DNA from: Podospora pseudocomata
Lineage: Eukaryota > Ascomycota > Sordariomycetes > Sordariales > Podosporaceae
Direction: 5' to 3'
NCBI RefSeq assembly: GCF_035222375.1
Contig: NC_085890.1
Span: 62,001 to 126,000, forward strand
DNA length: 64,000 bases
In this document: in pieces, positions 24,429 through 37,900 of the stretch
How positions within the stretch are numbered: the first letter of the stretch is position 1
Layout: each line of letters opens with the position of its first letter
The notes under the pieces: model-generated
Told to the model about the DNA's origin: nothing
What the model saw: only the letters and a program-made list of their open reading frames with translations
Databases searched by the model: none
Position numbers and translations under genes: made by a program

Positions 24429-25522
24429 GGCGAGAAGGCGCGGCGGTGGGGGGCCTTGGTTATCGAAGCCGGGCTCAAGTTACGTCAGGATGCGGAAGAG
24501 TGGTGTCGCTCAGATAGCTGGACTACAGATAGTAGTCGTCAACAACTGCTGTTGCTGCGATGACGGCCCTCTGACGACGGCAGATGGTGAGCGAACAGAA
24601 CACAAACGCCAAAGCGAAATCGAAGGACGGACGAAAGTGTCCAAGCGCCCGAGCGAGGTCCGACAGGTCGCGACGGGGCAGCGGTCGCGGAGGGACAAAG
24701 GGGAAGAGGAGGGGGAGGGGTGGTAGGGTAAAAAGAGGAGACAAGCAGCAGCAGGTGCAGTGCTGCAGAATTGGTGCGAAGGGAGATATTCTCGACGGGA
24801 TTGGGGAGACGTCGTAGGTTGCCCAAAATGTGTCGAAAAATATTGCTGGGTCGCAGAGGCTGGGGAGCAGGTGTGTGGCCCGTGCTGTAGCTACACGTGT
24901 CGCACGCGGGGCACCTGGACCGTGTAGGAGGTGGTGTCACCCAGCCTGTCCAATGAGCAGCCCCGACTGTGCTGCAAGAGAAAAAAAGCAGGGCGTCCTA
25001 TGGCCTAATCACCACAGGTGTTTGATATCCAACTTGAAGTTCGAAATTCCCAATATCTGTCATCACAGCAGTGCCCTCATATGTAGTGTGAGTTCCGGGT
25101 AGTCGTCCAACTAGGGTAGGCTTTTTCTGACATTGGATGCAGTCTTTGCAACAGTACCTTGGGAGTGCCAAGCCGCGCCTCTTGAATCATGATGGCGGTG
25201 ATTACTTAAGCAGCCTTGCCAAGCCCGGCATCTCCAAAAATGCGGGAGGCAAAGATGCTGATTGCCTCGACGTTGCGTCGCCCGGGACCGAAAGCTCCAT
25301 CATGTCATTGTTCGCCGCAAATCCTCCTCGCGATAGGTAACGCGGTAGTTCAACTCGGTGACCTGGGATTAACAGTGTCGGCCGAATTCCTCAACGACAA
25401 CATTTTCCATCATCGTATTCTTCACCGCCAAACTTTGTCGCAACGACGAGAACCTCTGCCTGCTTCTCCCCAGACCCGACGCCAGCAGCAACAGGTGCGC
25501 ATCGCTTCGGTAATCAATCACC
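24429..25522. other. Divergent promoter region between the EDC4-like gene and a small membrane-protein gene
   Basis: About 1.1 kb with GC-rich purine or pyrimidine runs next to the EDC4 start (24690-24740). No convincing coding frame. Confidence 0.5.
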
Positions 25523-26071
25523 ATGTTTTGTTTGCGCAGGTAAGCGATGACTCTTTTCTGCAACCGTGCCTCCAATTCCTGGAGAGCGACAGAACCGCGC
25601 GCTGACAATGCCTCGATCAACAGTTGGCTGCCCCTCCTTTTTATACCAACCAGCGCATCGCCCGTCTTCATCTTTCTCTTCTTCCTCTGCACCTACTTTC
25701 TCAACCGCCCATGCGTCTATTGCTCGATTCTGCTCTTCATACTCTTCCTGACGTCGTGCAACTGGTCTGACCATTGCTTCTTTGACTTTGCGAGCAACTG
25801 GTTCCAGCCAAGGCTGGCTGCAAGCTACATTTACCTGCCCACCATCACGGGCTGGAACGCGACGACAGATGCTACCGCGAGCCCAAGCTCGACGACACAT
25901 GTCGTTACCGACGTGCTGAATACGACTGCCGGTGCTCTTGCCACGGCGGCAGCGGAGAAGATCGCTCAGACGAAGGTGGAATGGACGGGATTGGGGCTTG
26001 AGTGGCTAAGGAGTTTGCTAGGGAGGAGAGAATGGGAGATCGATTGCTTGGATCTCCATATACGACTGTGA
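25523..26071 (+). CDS. Small membrane protein of unknown function, 17-nt first exon
   Basis: A 17-nt exon (25523-25539, ATG TTT TGT TTG CGC AG) joins across an 84-nt intron (25540-25623, GTAAGC donor, GCTGAC branch, CAACAG acceptor) to an exon ending at 26071. The product is about 154 residues. It begins MFCLRSWLPLLFIP and has two closely spaced hydrophobic segments: FIFLFFLCTYFL, then YCSILLFILFLTSC. The second is followed by a Cys/Trp/Phe-rich turn and a polar C-terminal half. The segment NRPCVYCS between the two helices looks constrained. I do not recognise a family. Without the mini-exon the frame would begin at ATG 25547 with an implausible polar leader, which is why the spliced start was chosen. 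Confidence 0.6.
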
Positions 26072-28663
26072 GGCCTTCCGAGAGGCCTGTAGTGTTGTGA
26101 TCTAGAGGGAATCTGTACATTGGTTGGGTTTTGTATTAAGCTGCGGTATTGGCGCGTATACCTCTGTACCATGATGCATGGCATGGCGTTGTGTGGGACA
26201 AACATAGAGTTTAATGGCATTTTGTGTTCTTGGTGCGGCTCTGCACCGACAAACATAACTGACGACCCCCTCCTGACGGCATTCATCGTCACATTATTCT
26301 GTACAGCTACACATGCAATTCGGTTCAGGTGCCGGCAGACAGATCGGAGACTTGTATGGAAGATCAGATGTCGGATCTGACATTCCGAACCGATGTGGCT
26401 TTTCTCTAGGGACCCGGGGAGCCGGGCTCAACCTCCCAACGTGGGAACTGCTGGTGCAACCGGAAATCTTACACAGCAATACCGAAAGAAATGAACTTGA
26501 CAGGCTTGGGTGTGTGTGTATGTACTTACACGAGGCATTCCCAGGAGGTGTGGGACCCTGAAACCGATGAAGAAAGCCTGGCGCGCCTGGTGACAAAACG
26601 GCGGGGCTAACCGATGAGCTGGATTTCCTGGCACGCCTGGTGACGGCGGAGTGATGTGCCCGGGACGGACTGGCACAAGGCAGGAATGCAGGCGGCATGA
26701 GACGGTCTTCTCGGGTCTAGAACCCGGGCTTGCATGTCAGATCAAGGACACAGCATGGCAGATATTGGCAGCCAAGCTGCCTTTGGTGGGCCTGTCCTGC
26801 TGCAGAAGCCGCAAAAAGGGTCCCGTCCAAGAAGAAACATGGCGCCATTTGTGCATTCACTGCTCCTCCGTCACCGTTCACCCTGTCATCAACCCCTCCG
26901 CCCTTGCGATAGTTGACTTTTGAAGATGTCTTTTTTGCTTGCCATACCCGTCGGCCGTCGTAAAATAGCAAATCAAGCGGTACAGACACCGCAAGACAGA
27001 TACAGTTGATACTCATGGTACTGTACAACATACCGAAAAGGGATGGAAGAAAAACAGAAGGCAAGAGAAAGAAAAAAGCCCCACCGCTCAAGATGAGATA
27101 CTTAGCCAACTGGTGGACTTTACCTATGACGTTGGGTCTGGTTGCGATTCATGTACGTAGCGTGCAACGTGGAAATCCACATACCCGACTTCAGCTTCCC
27201 AGTTTCATCCCAAACCGTCACCAAAGCCCGAACCCTATGAACTGAATTTCATTTTGCAAGTTGGGAACTGAGTGCGCTCGCTGTGTGTATGTTCGCTAGG
27301 TCTCAGTCGCGTCTGCCTCACCCTCGATTGTTTTCAATCATCTCTCTTTCTTTTCTTTTTTTTTTCTGCCTTGTCAGGTAAGGTATTCGGCATTGTTCTT
27401 GACCCGTCCCTGGGTCTCCTCACCAAACGGAACCCCCGAGTCCCGGGACAACGTTTGGACCCACCACCACCAGGCTATGACGACAGCGCTGAAAGTGACG
27501 CAAAGAAGGGCTCCACACCGTTCTTAGCCTGCACGCCGCCGCGCCAGGAACCCCCAGTGCCCACGCTCACGGCCAACAAGTTGAACAGCAACACGAACCG
27601 CCACAGTCGTCCACACGCATCAACATCCCCTCAACATCCATCCACAAGACACCACGCCTGCCCCCCGTCGCGTTCTAGAAGCACCTTCTTGCCCACCACC
27701 CAACAACGACCTTCGTCCCGACGACGCCTTCAGCCACCTCTGGTATCCCATCGTCATCGAACATAACCTGTGTGTAAGTTTAAAGTCTGAATGTTTGGGT
27801 TTGCCCTGTGCAACTGTACAAAGTGTACATTACATGCTTTAGCTCCACGGTTCAGATCGCTGTTCAAGGCTTTCTCTACGTCAGGAACTGCCAGTTGCCA
27901 ATTCGGGCCCGCTGATCAGTCCCATCCCGTCGTTGAAAAAGCCACATCCCTGCCCATCCTGACATCAAGCGTGCATTCGTCTGCATTTCAGACACCGCAG
28001 TCATTTCACCGCATTTCTCTCACCCCCTCGTATGCGCCCCTTTAGTCCACACTAGGTTGCCCGCTGGCCGAGGACCCCTTCACCTTGCCCAGCCCGGGAC
28101 AGATATCCGTCGAACCAATTCTCGTTTCCTTCCCCTTCTTCTTTCTGTTGCACTGTTCTCAATCGGCCCAGGATTGACGGATTGACAGCCCAGAGGCCAT
28201 CCCGACTCGGCAGAACCCCACACTTGCAACCACCAAAACAACCACGGCTGCTTCTTAACTATCCTGGATAAGCCACCTCAGTCCGTTTTACGTACCTGGA
28301 TCTAGGAACAATACAGGCGTTTCATCGCCAACCCCACCTCTCCAGCAGGTGCTTGTCGTCCGTCCTTCGCGAACATCGTGAGCCTAACGTACTCCAGCCC
28401 AGCAGCCTCAGTCAGGTTGTGGAGGCTATCGCCTAAGGCCCGGCCAGACCTTCGGGACGTGCTACGGTTTTAAAGTTCGGATCATAAAATTAGTCACTGG
28501 ACACGATGGCGGCCGCGTTATGAAGCTTCAAGGCTGAGGATTCTTTTTTTGGTACATCTAGCAGGAATGCGTCACTGGCAATTCCCTGGAGGACCAACAC
28601 ATCATCACCATCCACCACTCAACATCCTCGCACGACGTTCTGCCACAGAGAACAAATCATACA
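26072..28663. other. Long non-coding interval upstream of the phosphatase gene
   Basis: About 2.6 kb. The right 1.2 kb is C/T-rich and probably holds a long 5' leader of the phosphatase gene; a GTAAGT at about 27773 could be a donor of a leader intron. Open frames here are low-complexity and lack motifs. No RNA gene or repeat was recognised. Confidence 0.4.
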
Positions 28664-31600
28664 ATGCCTCCAGAACCAAGAGCCAGCGACCGGGCCGCGT
28701 ATTACACGATGAAGACGACGACTGGTTTGTCGACGACACAAGCACCAGGTCACTCCCGCACCAACTCCCAGTCTTTCTTTTCCAACAAGGGCACCGGCAC
28801 CCCATTATCTTCGCCTCGCCCGCCCCATTCTGTTGGTCAACAGTATCCCTCCAAGTCATCACCCGGTACAGGTCGAGGGGGTGCTATGGACGCTCGTACC
28901 CCGAGCCCAAATTACTTTGGTCTCGCCGTGGACTCTGGTGCTGACCCACGAGAATCGGCGCTTCTGCCGCACGAGAACTGGAGCACCCCAACGTCCTCAG
29001 TCAAGTCCTTTGCCGCTGCCATACCAAAACACTTGCCGCTAGATGCCAACCCAGAGTTTGAGGCCTTCAGGCGACAGATTGATGCAAACAGGGGGCGCTC
29101 CGGGTTTAGCCTCTCCGCCACACACTTCAACATCGCAAGTGGAGGCCCGTTCGCTCCGACAGTATCAACCCCTTCTGCCCAACAACGGCCTCGCCCGCCA
29201 CGATCACAAACCCATGGAAGTAATTTGCCAGAAAACCCGCTGCCGCGGCCATCATTACCAACAGAGTCCGGCAGCTGGGGGCCGGGGGACAACCCCTGCC
29301 AGCCAGCCGTGGAAAAGGACAGTTATCAAGGTGCGCCCCACCTCTCGACAGAGTCGAGGCTTGGGATCAAGGGATTCAAAAATCCTCCTTTTTTCCTGGG
29401 TCTTGCAAAGCCGCCGAGCCAGGAGTGGGAGAAATTCAACTCATCCATCTCCGAAGCAAGCGGTCGACCCGGCCGCAAAACTGAGACGCCCTCGCCTACT
29501 TTTAGCCAACAGACACATGATGGTCAGCAGGCAACACAAGGATGTGGCGAGCCTGACATGATCCCACCAGCGGCGCTCAAACAACTCCTGGATAAGAGCA
29601 AAGGGGAAGACCTTCTGCTGCTAGACATCAGGGTTTCTCCCCAGTTTGCTCAAGCGAGGATCCAGGGCGCCCTGAACCTGTGTATTCCAACCACCCTGTT
29701 GAAGAGGGCAACCTTCAACCTCGAGAAGCTTCAACAGACTTTCCAGGCGGACCGGGACCAGGACAAGTTCGCCAAGTGGCAGACATCGAGTCATCTGGTT
29801 GTGTACGATGCCGCGTCCGCCGACAAGCGTGACGCGACCTCGGCTCTGAACATGATCAAAAAGTTCACCAACGAGGGCTATTCGGGAACCACGAGCATTC
29901 TACGCGGTGGCTTTAACGCCTTTGTCCTGGCGTATCCAAACTTGGTCGATCGCTCATCAAACATGATGTCACCCAGCCTGTCACTAGGTGGCGCAGGTTC
30001 TGCTACGAATGGTACACGGACAAATGTCCCGCCTGTCATTGGCGGAGTCATGCTGCCGAGCACAAACGACAAGATAGATCCATTTTTCAGCAACATCCGC
30101 CAAAACCAAGACCTTGTTGATGGCGTTGGCCAGATGGATGTTGGGGTTCCGACAGGGCTTGATAAGAATAGGCTACCGCGCTGGCTCCAGGAGGCCATCG
30201 AGATCAGCGACCATGGTAAGCGGGTATCGGACAAGTTTCTGCGGATCGAGCTTACAGAGCAGTCCCGCATGAAGCTTGCCTATGCTGCCTTTGCGAGCTC
30301 GAAAAATCACGGTCCCCAGACCGAGACCCAGGTGCGGTTGTCTGGGGTTGAGCAGGGTGGAAAGAACCGGTACAAGGATATCTTGCCGTTTGAACACGCA
30401 CGTGTGAAGCTTCAGGGCCGTCCAGAGGGAGCATGCGATTATGTAAATGCCAGCCACATCCAGGCCAAGCGGAGTTACAAGCGTTATATCGCCAGCCAAG
30501 GACCCCTGCCGGCGACGTTTGAGGTATGTCCAGTGATCCTTTGATTTACTTTGTCCCGCCAGGTCTAACTCTTCCCACAGGACTTTTGGTCGGTGGTCTG
30601 GGACAATGATGTACGCGTCATTGTCATGTTGACTGCCGAATCGGAAGGGGGTCAACTCAAGTGCCACCCCTATTGGAAAGGCAGGGACTTCGGTCCTGTC
30701 CGGCTTCGTCTGCTGTCCGAAAAAAAGATATCGTTGGATATTGATAAGCATCGGGCCGGATCGACCGCCGCGAACGATGAATCTGCTCCAACCCAGTCGA
30801 ACGACCACGCCTCCACCATCTCTGAAGGAGGCCGTCGACGTGCCAATACCACAACCACGCTGAACTCCAAGACCCCGGGATCCCAATATGGCACCACCCA
30901 GGCTGCCGAAACTCCTTTCGTCACGATCCGAAAGTTCGCTCTAAGCCATGCAATGGAACCCTTCGCCCCCATTCGAGAGATTACCCATCTCCACTACACT
31001 TCATGGCCTGACTTTGGTGCACCAGCCCAACCAAGCCATTTGCTCGCGCTGGTGGAATTAGCTAATGTCATGCAACGCGCCGCCCTCCCCAACGACCCTA
31101 CAGTGACGACGTCACAGGCGCAACCTCGTCATGACAGCGGCAGCTACTTTGACCCGTCCCCCCCACTCCGACCAGACAGCCTGAGCACCACTGTCCAGCG
31201 TACCTCTTATGACGCGCCTGAGCCTGTCGAGAAAAGTCGTCCCATGCTAGTTCACTGCTCGGCCGGGTGTGGCCGAACAGGAGCCTTTTGTACGGTGGAC
31301 AGCGTAATCGACATGCTCAAGCGGCAGCGGCAGCAGCAACAACAGCACTCTTTGGCCGCGCAGGCGTCATCCTCGACCGTTCACCGGTGCAGTTCTAACA
31401 AACGGACATCCCAAGACGGCTGGGACGATGATGACGACGACGGCAGAGGTAAGCGTCTCGCGCTCCAGCAAGACCGAGACACAAGGGTGGATCCAGACGG
31501 AGATGTGACAATGGCCATGGATGAAGGCTTTGTCGTTCTCCCACGCCAAACGGCAGCACCGTCGCCTTTCACATCCCAAGCAAACGGGTTCCCCGGGTTC

Positions 31601-31837
31601 AGTGGTGGCAGGGAGAGCATAGACACGGCCTGGCTGGAGGACGACAGCGTTGATCTTATTGCCCGGACAGTAGAGGACTTTAGAGGGCAGAGATTGAGCA
31701 TGGTGCAGAGCTTGAGGCAGTTTGTGCTGTGCTACGAGACAGTGCTGGAGTGGATCTGGAGGGTGGAGGATGGTGATGGCGCAGGGGGGGGTCTGCTTGG
31801 TCGAGCGAGAGGAAGGAGTGGCAGTTTGGCTTTTTGA
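28664..31837 (+). CDS. Rhodanese-domain protein tyrosine phosphatase (Pyp1-like)
   Basis: Two exons (28664-30523, 30581-31837) give 1038 residues. After a Ser/Pro-rich N-terminus, a rhodanese/Cdc25-like domain occupies about residues 300-430 (LLLDIRVSPQFAQARIQGA). The PTP domain starts near residue 515 and has KNRYKDILPFEHARV, then DYVNASHIQ. The intron falls just after this, followed by EDFWSVVWDND. The WPD loop is TSWPDFGAP (about residue 763) and the P-loop is VHCSAGCGRTG (about 844). Insertions rich in Ser, Asp and Gln separate the WPD loop from the P-loop and follow the P-loop. This layout matches yeast Pyp1/Pyp2 and filamentous-fungal MAPK tyrosine phosphatases. The likely role is dephosphorylation of a stress MAPK in the cytoplasm or nucleus. 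Confidence 0.92.
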
Positions 31838-32206
31838 TGCAATGGTGTCGACAACAAGTGGTTGATATATATATACAGCCGTCCAAGGCTCTGCTTGGAA
31901 GCGTAGGCTAGAGAAGGCCGGTGTTCTTCCCGGGCAGCGGCGTTCTGCAGTTTAGCTTCGGCGGCGTGGAATACCAATACACTAGGCGGAAGACTACGGC
32001 TTACTAGGAATAATATAAGACGAAAAAGACTTCGACTATAGTTGGATCACAGACTGTGACGAGTAATGAATTCGTGCCCTTGTGGATGTGACACCTGGAT
32101 ACTTGAATTGTTCTAATTGTACATGTAGCAGCACTAAACAACCCAGGATGCAATCTTGCAAAGCCGCGCCTGCTCTTTCCAGTTTCCCCCAACGCCAGAC
32201 TGAAAA
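31838..32206. other. Tail-to-tail 3' region between the phosphatase and rpt6
   Basis: About 370 bases of shared 3' flank; an AT-rich patch near 31862-31875 (TATATATATA) is visible. No gene. Confidence 0.5.
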
Positions 32207-33435
32207 TTAACGCCACAGCTTGGCCAAAGACACCTCCTTGTCGTCGTGCTTGTTCAGAATCTTGGCCGTCGCCAGCTCAAAGTCCTCTTGCGTGACATGC
32301 ACACGCCTCTCGCGAAGGGCATACATGCCCGCCTCGGTACACACGCCCTTCAACTCGGCCCCCGAACAGCCATTCATCTTCTCGGCAATCTTGGTCAGGT
32401 TAATCCCGCGTGTCAGGTTCATTTTGCGGCTGTGGATTCGCAGAATATCGGCTCTGGCTTCCACGCTCGGGGGCGGGAACTCGATCTTTCGGTCGATGCG
32501 CCCCGGGCGCAGGAGGGCTGGGTCTAGGATATCGAGACGGTTCGTTGCCATAATCACCTTGATGTTCTTGGTTGGCTCGAAACCGTCGAGCTGGTTGAGG
32601 AGCTCCAACATGGTGCGCTGGACTTCCGAGTCGCCACCCGAGGACCCTTCGACACGGGAAGAGCCGATGGAGTCGATTTCGTCCATAAAGATGATGGAGG
32701 GAGCGTGCTCACGGGCCATGATGAAAAGCTCTCGGACCATGCGCGAACCCTCACCAATGTACTTTTGAACCAGTTCAGAGCCGGAGACACGGATAAACTT
32801 GCAGTCTGTGTGATGGGCCACCGCGCGAGCCAAAAGAGTCTTTCCCGTTCCAGGGGGGCCGTAGAGGAGGACACCCTTTGGTTGGGCAATGCCGAGAGAC
32901 TCAAAGAGCTCTGGATGTTTGAGCCCAAGCTCGATGACCTCCTTGATTTCCTTGATTTGTTGGTCGAGACCGCCGATCATGTCGTAGGTGCTATCGGGAA
33001 CCTTTTCGACCATCATTAGAGATACGAGGGGATCGACCGAGGAAGGAAGCATCTTCTCGAGCTTGTAGGAGTCGGACAGCAAGGTTACGCGCTTGCCAGG
33101 TGTGAGTTTGGTGATGTCGACCGAGTCGGCAATGTCAACAACTGCACACGACAAGTGTCAGTTGTAGCTCCCGGAGAAAAGCAGCAAGACCGAGACCTAC
33201 CGTATTTGCCCTCGGGATGCACCTTGACCAGAACCTTCTTGGTGCCCATCACCTTGACGACCTCGCCCACATACGAGCCCGGTTGTTGTAGCAGACCAAG
33301 CTCTTCTCTGAGCAGGCGTACCCGGGAATTGTAGTCATTGCGCTGGGCTTCAAGACGACGGAGAACGGCTTGACCTTTGAGGATCTCGAGTTGCATCGAC
33401 TCAATCTTGTTGTGGTAGTAGTTGTCGAGCGCCAT
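32207..33435 (-). CDS. rpt6: 26S proteasome regulatory ATPase subunit Rpt6
   Basis: Two exons (33435-33201, 33141-32207; intron 59 nt) give 389 residues, the usual Rpt6 length. An N-terminal coiled coil is followed by the OB region ([12 protein letters not shown]), then [20 protein letters not shown]-type linker sequence. Next come Walker [19 protein letters not shown] and Walker [16 protein letters not shown], with the arginine fingers in LRPGRIDRK. The C-terminus ends LAKLWR, the Rpt6 variant of the C-terminal tail. It forms part of the hexameric ring that unfolds ubiquitinated substrates and opens the 20S gate, in nucleus and cytoplasm. Single-copy core gene with strong conservation, so the exon model is secure. 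Confidence 0.98.
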
Positions 33436-34903
33436 GGTGACAGCGGTTTATGATACCGTTGGCGGGGAGGTGGGACTCGATGGGTTGTTGTGGCGGGTAG
33501 GCAAATGTCGGGTATTGGTAGATTGTTGAAAGAAGAAATGGACCTGTAAGATGGACTGGAACAATTTGGGTAGAGCGTGAGAAATAAGATAGCTCGTCGT
33601 GGCTCGTGTGTCGTCGGTTGGAATTCAATGTTGAAGCTGTTGCCCCAGGCCGCCTCCACTGGCGAAATCAGCCATCGAAGGCAGCTCAGGTCGACGCAAT
33701 GCGCGCCTGGGCACCGAGCTGCCACCGCCTGGTGCCAAGCCTTGTCACAGCTGCCAGCAGATGAGGCCAGGGCACGTGACCCGCGGCTCTCTTTGCTTGT
33801 CGGGAATCGGTGCTAGGCTATCCCGCTAGAGCTTCAATTAGGTAGCCTAACTGTGAGATAGGGCTGTGATGTCACCGCCAAGGGATTGTCCATGATATCT
33901 TGTTGTGGGTAGGTCTTTGAAATCAAAATACGATAATTGATAGCTATTTGGAGCTCACACAATTTACCTTATCTCAGCATGGACGGCGAAGTATTGTTAG
34001 CAATGTGAGTTGTTCTCATTAGCAGTGATCCCCAATCAATATTCGTGCCTATTTTGAAGCCGTTTCTCGGATCATTGCCGAATGAGAGGCGGAGACCAGA
34101 GGAGGAAAGTCAGCGAGTTCGACAGACAGCTATGTAAATATAGACTTCGGCAACGGTTTACGGCGGCATGGGCACGGTCATGGTCCCAGGGCTGAGCCTG
34201 CGGCACATCCCGGTTTTGACGGGCGGTGGTCTGCCATTTGGAGGTGCTTGCTGCCAATCGCTAAACGGCGCCAAACCCGGCATCGCCGCATGCTGTGTCG
34301 CTGGGCAGCGCTGGAGGTTACATCGCTCACATCGCCCACATCGCGCGCTGCAATGGATTGCAGCTTCGGTCAAGTTCCACCCTCGTGCTGCTGCGTTTGG
34401 CGGGCACTCCCGTGATGTTTCACTGTTTCACTACACTCTGGTGGGTAGTGTATAATGATAGACAGGAAGCAGGTGACGGAATAAAACCGCGCGTTGGGCG
34501 TCAGGGCACCCTCCCACGCTGCCTTGTGTTTTGGCTGCTTCCCTCAGGTTCCTTATCTCCCGCCTGCTGTCTGCTATCGCAGCCGGTGTTTCGTCTTGTG
34601 CCGACCTGCGCCTCTCTGCCCGCCATCCTTCCTTCAATTTTGTCGCGCCTGCTCCTTTTCACCAGATACTGTCCCAGGTCCTTGCCGCGACGGCTCTGTG
34701 CAACTGCCATGCAAACCGAAGCCTGAAATCGCTTGTCGTTGGTCGACTCATCCTTTTCCCAACCTCTCCAAGTCCACCGTCTCTCAGCGGCCACCTCGAG
34801 CCGAGATTGATCAGCACCACAGCATCAGCGAGGACCGCGGCGTCCTCCAACAATTTGCTTTCTCGCTTGTCACCACTCGGATACGCAGTACCTAGACATA
34901 ACC
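33436..34903. other. Divergent promoter region between rpt6 and the cation/H+ exchanger
   Basis: About 1.5 kb shared by two divergently transcribed genes. The right end is C/T-rich (34540-34890), as in fungal 5' leaders. No coding motif or repeat recognised. Confidence 0.5.
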
Positions 34904-37900
34904 ATGGATTCTAGCCCACAGAAGGATGACGCCTCGGCGACCGACCAATCCCCAACAGACACCCGCCGCCCATCACGGTACGAGTCCATCACCGGTCAAG
35001 ACGATCGCATGGATGAGAGCTTCCAGTCGACGGATACTGTGCGGAGAAAGCCAGAAGGTGGGTAGAATCAGATGTCAAGAAACCCTTGAGAACTCCACCA
35101 GCCTGGCCACGTTCTTGGCATTCCCGGGTGACCACCCTTGTTGACGTCTTGGGATCCCCTCACGCCATTGCTGTCTTTGGGGATTTGAACATGTTGCTGA
35201 CTCTTTTCGTATTTTCTTCTCTCGATACACAGACTCAACCATGCAAAGCCCGAACCTGGCCAGCGGCGCATTTACAGACCCGGGCCAGTCCAGTCGAACC
35301 ACATCAGTCACCGTACGCTCGCCATTGCTAGGCCCGCGAACACGCCCACGAAAACCCGCCATGCTGCGTCGTACATCGACGACAGCCCAGGCACCGCACC
35401 GAGGAGGTGTGTACTCGGTTGACGACGGTATCGCCGAGGTCGAGGCGGATGCTGTCGAGCGCCAGCACAGCTATGCCGCCTCTGTTCGGAGACGCACCCA
35501 TGCTCCACCGTCGCTCTCGCGAGTCCATTCCAGGGACGAGGATGGCCCCAGCGACTGGCCCGAAGAACAGCACGAACAAGGCAGCACGGTGCCGGGGGTC
35601 GACAACGGTGAGCAGCGTTTGGACGAGCAGGTTTCGGACGAGACTCCGGCCGAGGATGACGGCGAAATCAGCGACGCCGAAAGCTTCACCCTCAAGGACC
35701 GCCAACAAGCGATTAACCAAACCCATCCGTTTGGCATCAGGCTATGGAAACCAGCTCTGTATAAGAAGGATCGTTCGGTGCAAAAGAACGCCGAGGCAGA
35801 CGTGCATTCGTCGCCGGGTGGGCACGTTAGCAGCTGGCTACTGTTCTTCGACATCATATGGACCCTCGCCTTTGGTTGGTGGATGGCTCTGTTCGCCTTT
35901 GTCGGCGCCGTCATCTGCTTCGGCTTTGCTGCTGCTCCCAGCGGCCGGGAGTACGGCCGTGTCTTGTGGGGTCTGGCAGGGTATTTGTTTTACCCCTTTG
36001 GCAAGTTTGTGCGTCTGGAGCAGCAGGAGGCTTACCTGGAGGAAGACTTGGGCGAAGGCAGGAGCATCAGCGAGTATGAGCAATGGCAAAGCGGCGACCT
36101 GGAGTATGGCCGGCTCTTCTTTGGCCCGGACAGCAACCGCTCCATCATTGGCCGATCCCGCAGGAGTCTTGATTCGGAACCGGACGAGACGGAGAGCCTT
36201 TTGTCGAGGGGCCGTGGGCGAGGTTCGGATTCTGATCTGCCACGGATGAAGCGACGCTTGTTTGGCCGTGGTCAGTGGAACATTGGTCGTGTCGTCTTCT
36301 TCCTTTTCTTTTACTTCCTGATCACGCCCTCTCTGTTCATCGTGTCGGCCATCTGCTGGTTTTTGGTGTTCTGGATTCCCATGGGCAAGGTCACAATGCT
36401 CTTGTTTTCGCATCTCCGCCGCCATCCACTAGCACTGTCCTTCGAGTCCGATATGGCCTCTGCCAGAGCACCGGCTGGTCTCCAGTCTTCGATTCTGGTC
36501 TGCACCTATCGAGCTGTCGGCCTCAAATATTGGAAATACACGATTGACGGAACGAACATCTTTCTGATCAACCTCTTGGCCGTGGTCGGTTTTGTCGTTG
36601 TGGACTGGCTTGTGTTGCATCAGGCCCTGGGCGTCCACAACTTCTTCACCTCGTCGGCCTTCTTGTTCATTGCCGGCCTGCTGTCCATCATTCCCCTTGC
36701 CTACTTTATTGGCCAGGCTGTCGCATCCATCTCGGCCCAGTCCTCCATGGGTCTTGGTGCTGCCATCAACGCCTTCTTCTCCACCATTGTCGAGGTCTTT
36801 CTCTACTGCGTGGCTCTGCGCCAGGGCAAGGCTCAGCTCGTAGAAGGCAGCATTGTTGGCAGCATCTTTGCCGGCATCCTATTCCTCCCCGGTCTTTCTA
36901 TGTGCTGCGGAGCCATCAAGCGCAAAACCCAGCGCTTCAACTCGAGATCGGCCGGCGTGACGTCGACCATGCTCCTCTTTGCCGTCATCGCCGCGTTTGG
37001 CCCGACTCTGTTTTACCAAATCTACGGAACCCACGAACTGACCTGCCAGGACTGCACCAACTTTGACCACCCTAACCGGGGCGGCGGTGCTCTTCGGGAC
37101 TGCCGCCGTTGTTACTTTTCGCAGACGCCTGCTATTAATGATCGTTTCTATCTCCAGGCGGTGCGTCCCTACTGCTACCTTGCCGCGGGCATGTTATTCT
37201 TGTCATACGCTATTGGCCTATGGTTTACGCTCCGCACGCACGCCGCCGTCATCTGGAACACTGACGTGGACGAGAAGAAGCACGAGGATCAGCCCACTGC
37301 CCATAGCACAACCCGGCCATCACACACCATGTCTGTCGGCGACGCCAGCGGTGCCGACATTCGCGACTCCCATTTGTACAAGCGCATTCTCGGTCAATCC
37401 CTGCGTCAGGTCGGGCATATCCCCAAGCTGGATGAGCAGTCTCGCAACAGCTCAACCTTGTCGGCAGGCAAGGCCAATGGAACTCCGCATGTCGTCCCTC
37501 CCAAATCCACCAGCTACGGAACGGAAACGCTGGGGACCAACATGAATATCCCGGGATTCAGTGATGCCGAGAATAACAACCTCGTCCATCAGGTGGCAGA
37601 GATTGCTGCCACCGCGGCAACAGTGGCGGCGAGAAATGTGCAGAGGCCCCGACAGATGTCTCATCATGCCTCTACCGTTTCGGCCGCCGGTCATGGATCT
37701 GCTTCTGGAAGCCGTTCGGGCGCCTCTCGTCCCACTACAGTCTCGATTGGCGAGGATCTCGGGGAGTCTGGCGCGGGATCGGGTGGCCACGGCGGTCATG
37801 ACGCGCCCAACTGGAGCCGTCTGAAGAGTTCCGTCATTTTGATGGTTGCCACGGTTCTCTACGCCGTTGTTGCCGAGATCTTGGTCGACACAGTGGATGT

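Noticed and set aside
25514-25900. Minus-strand open frame opposite the small membrane protein
   Set aside because: No motif or splice logic; the plus-strand model has consensus splice sites and two membrane helices.
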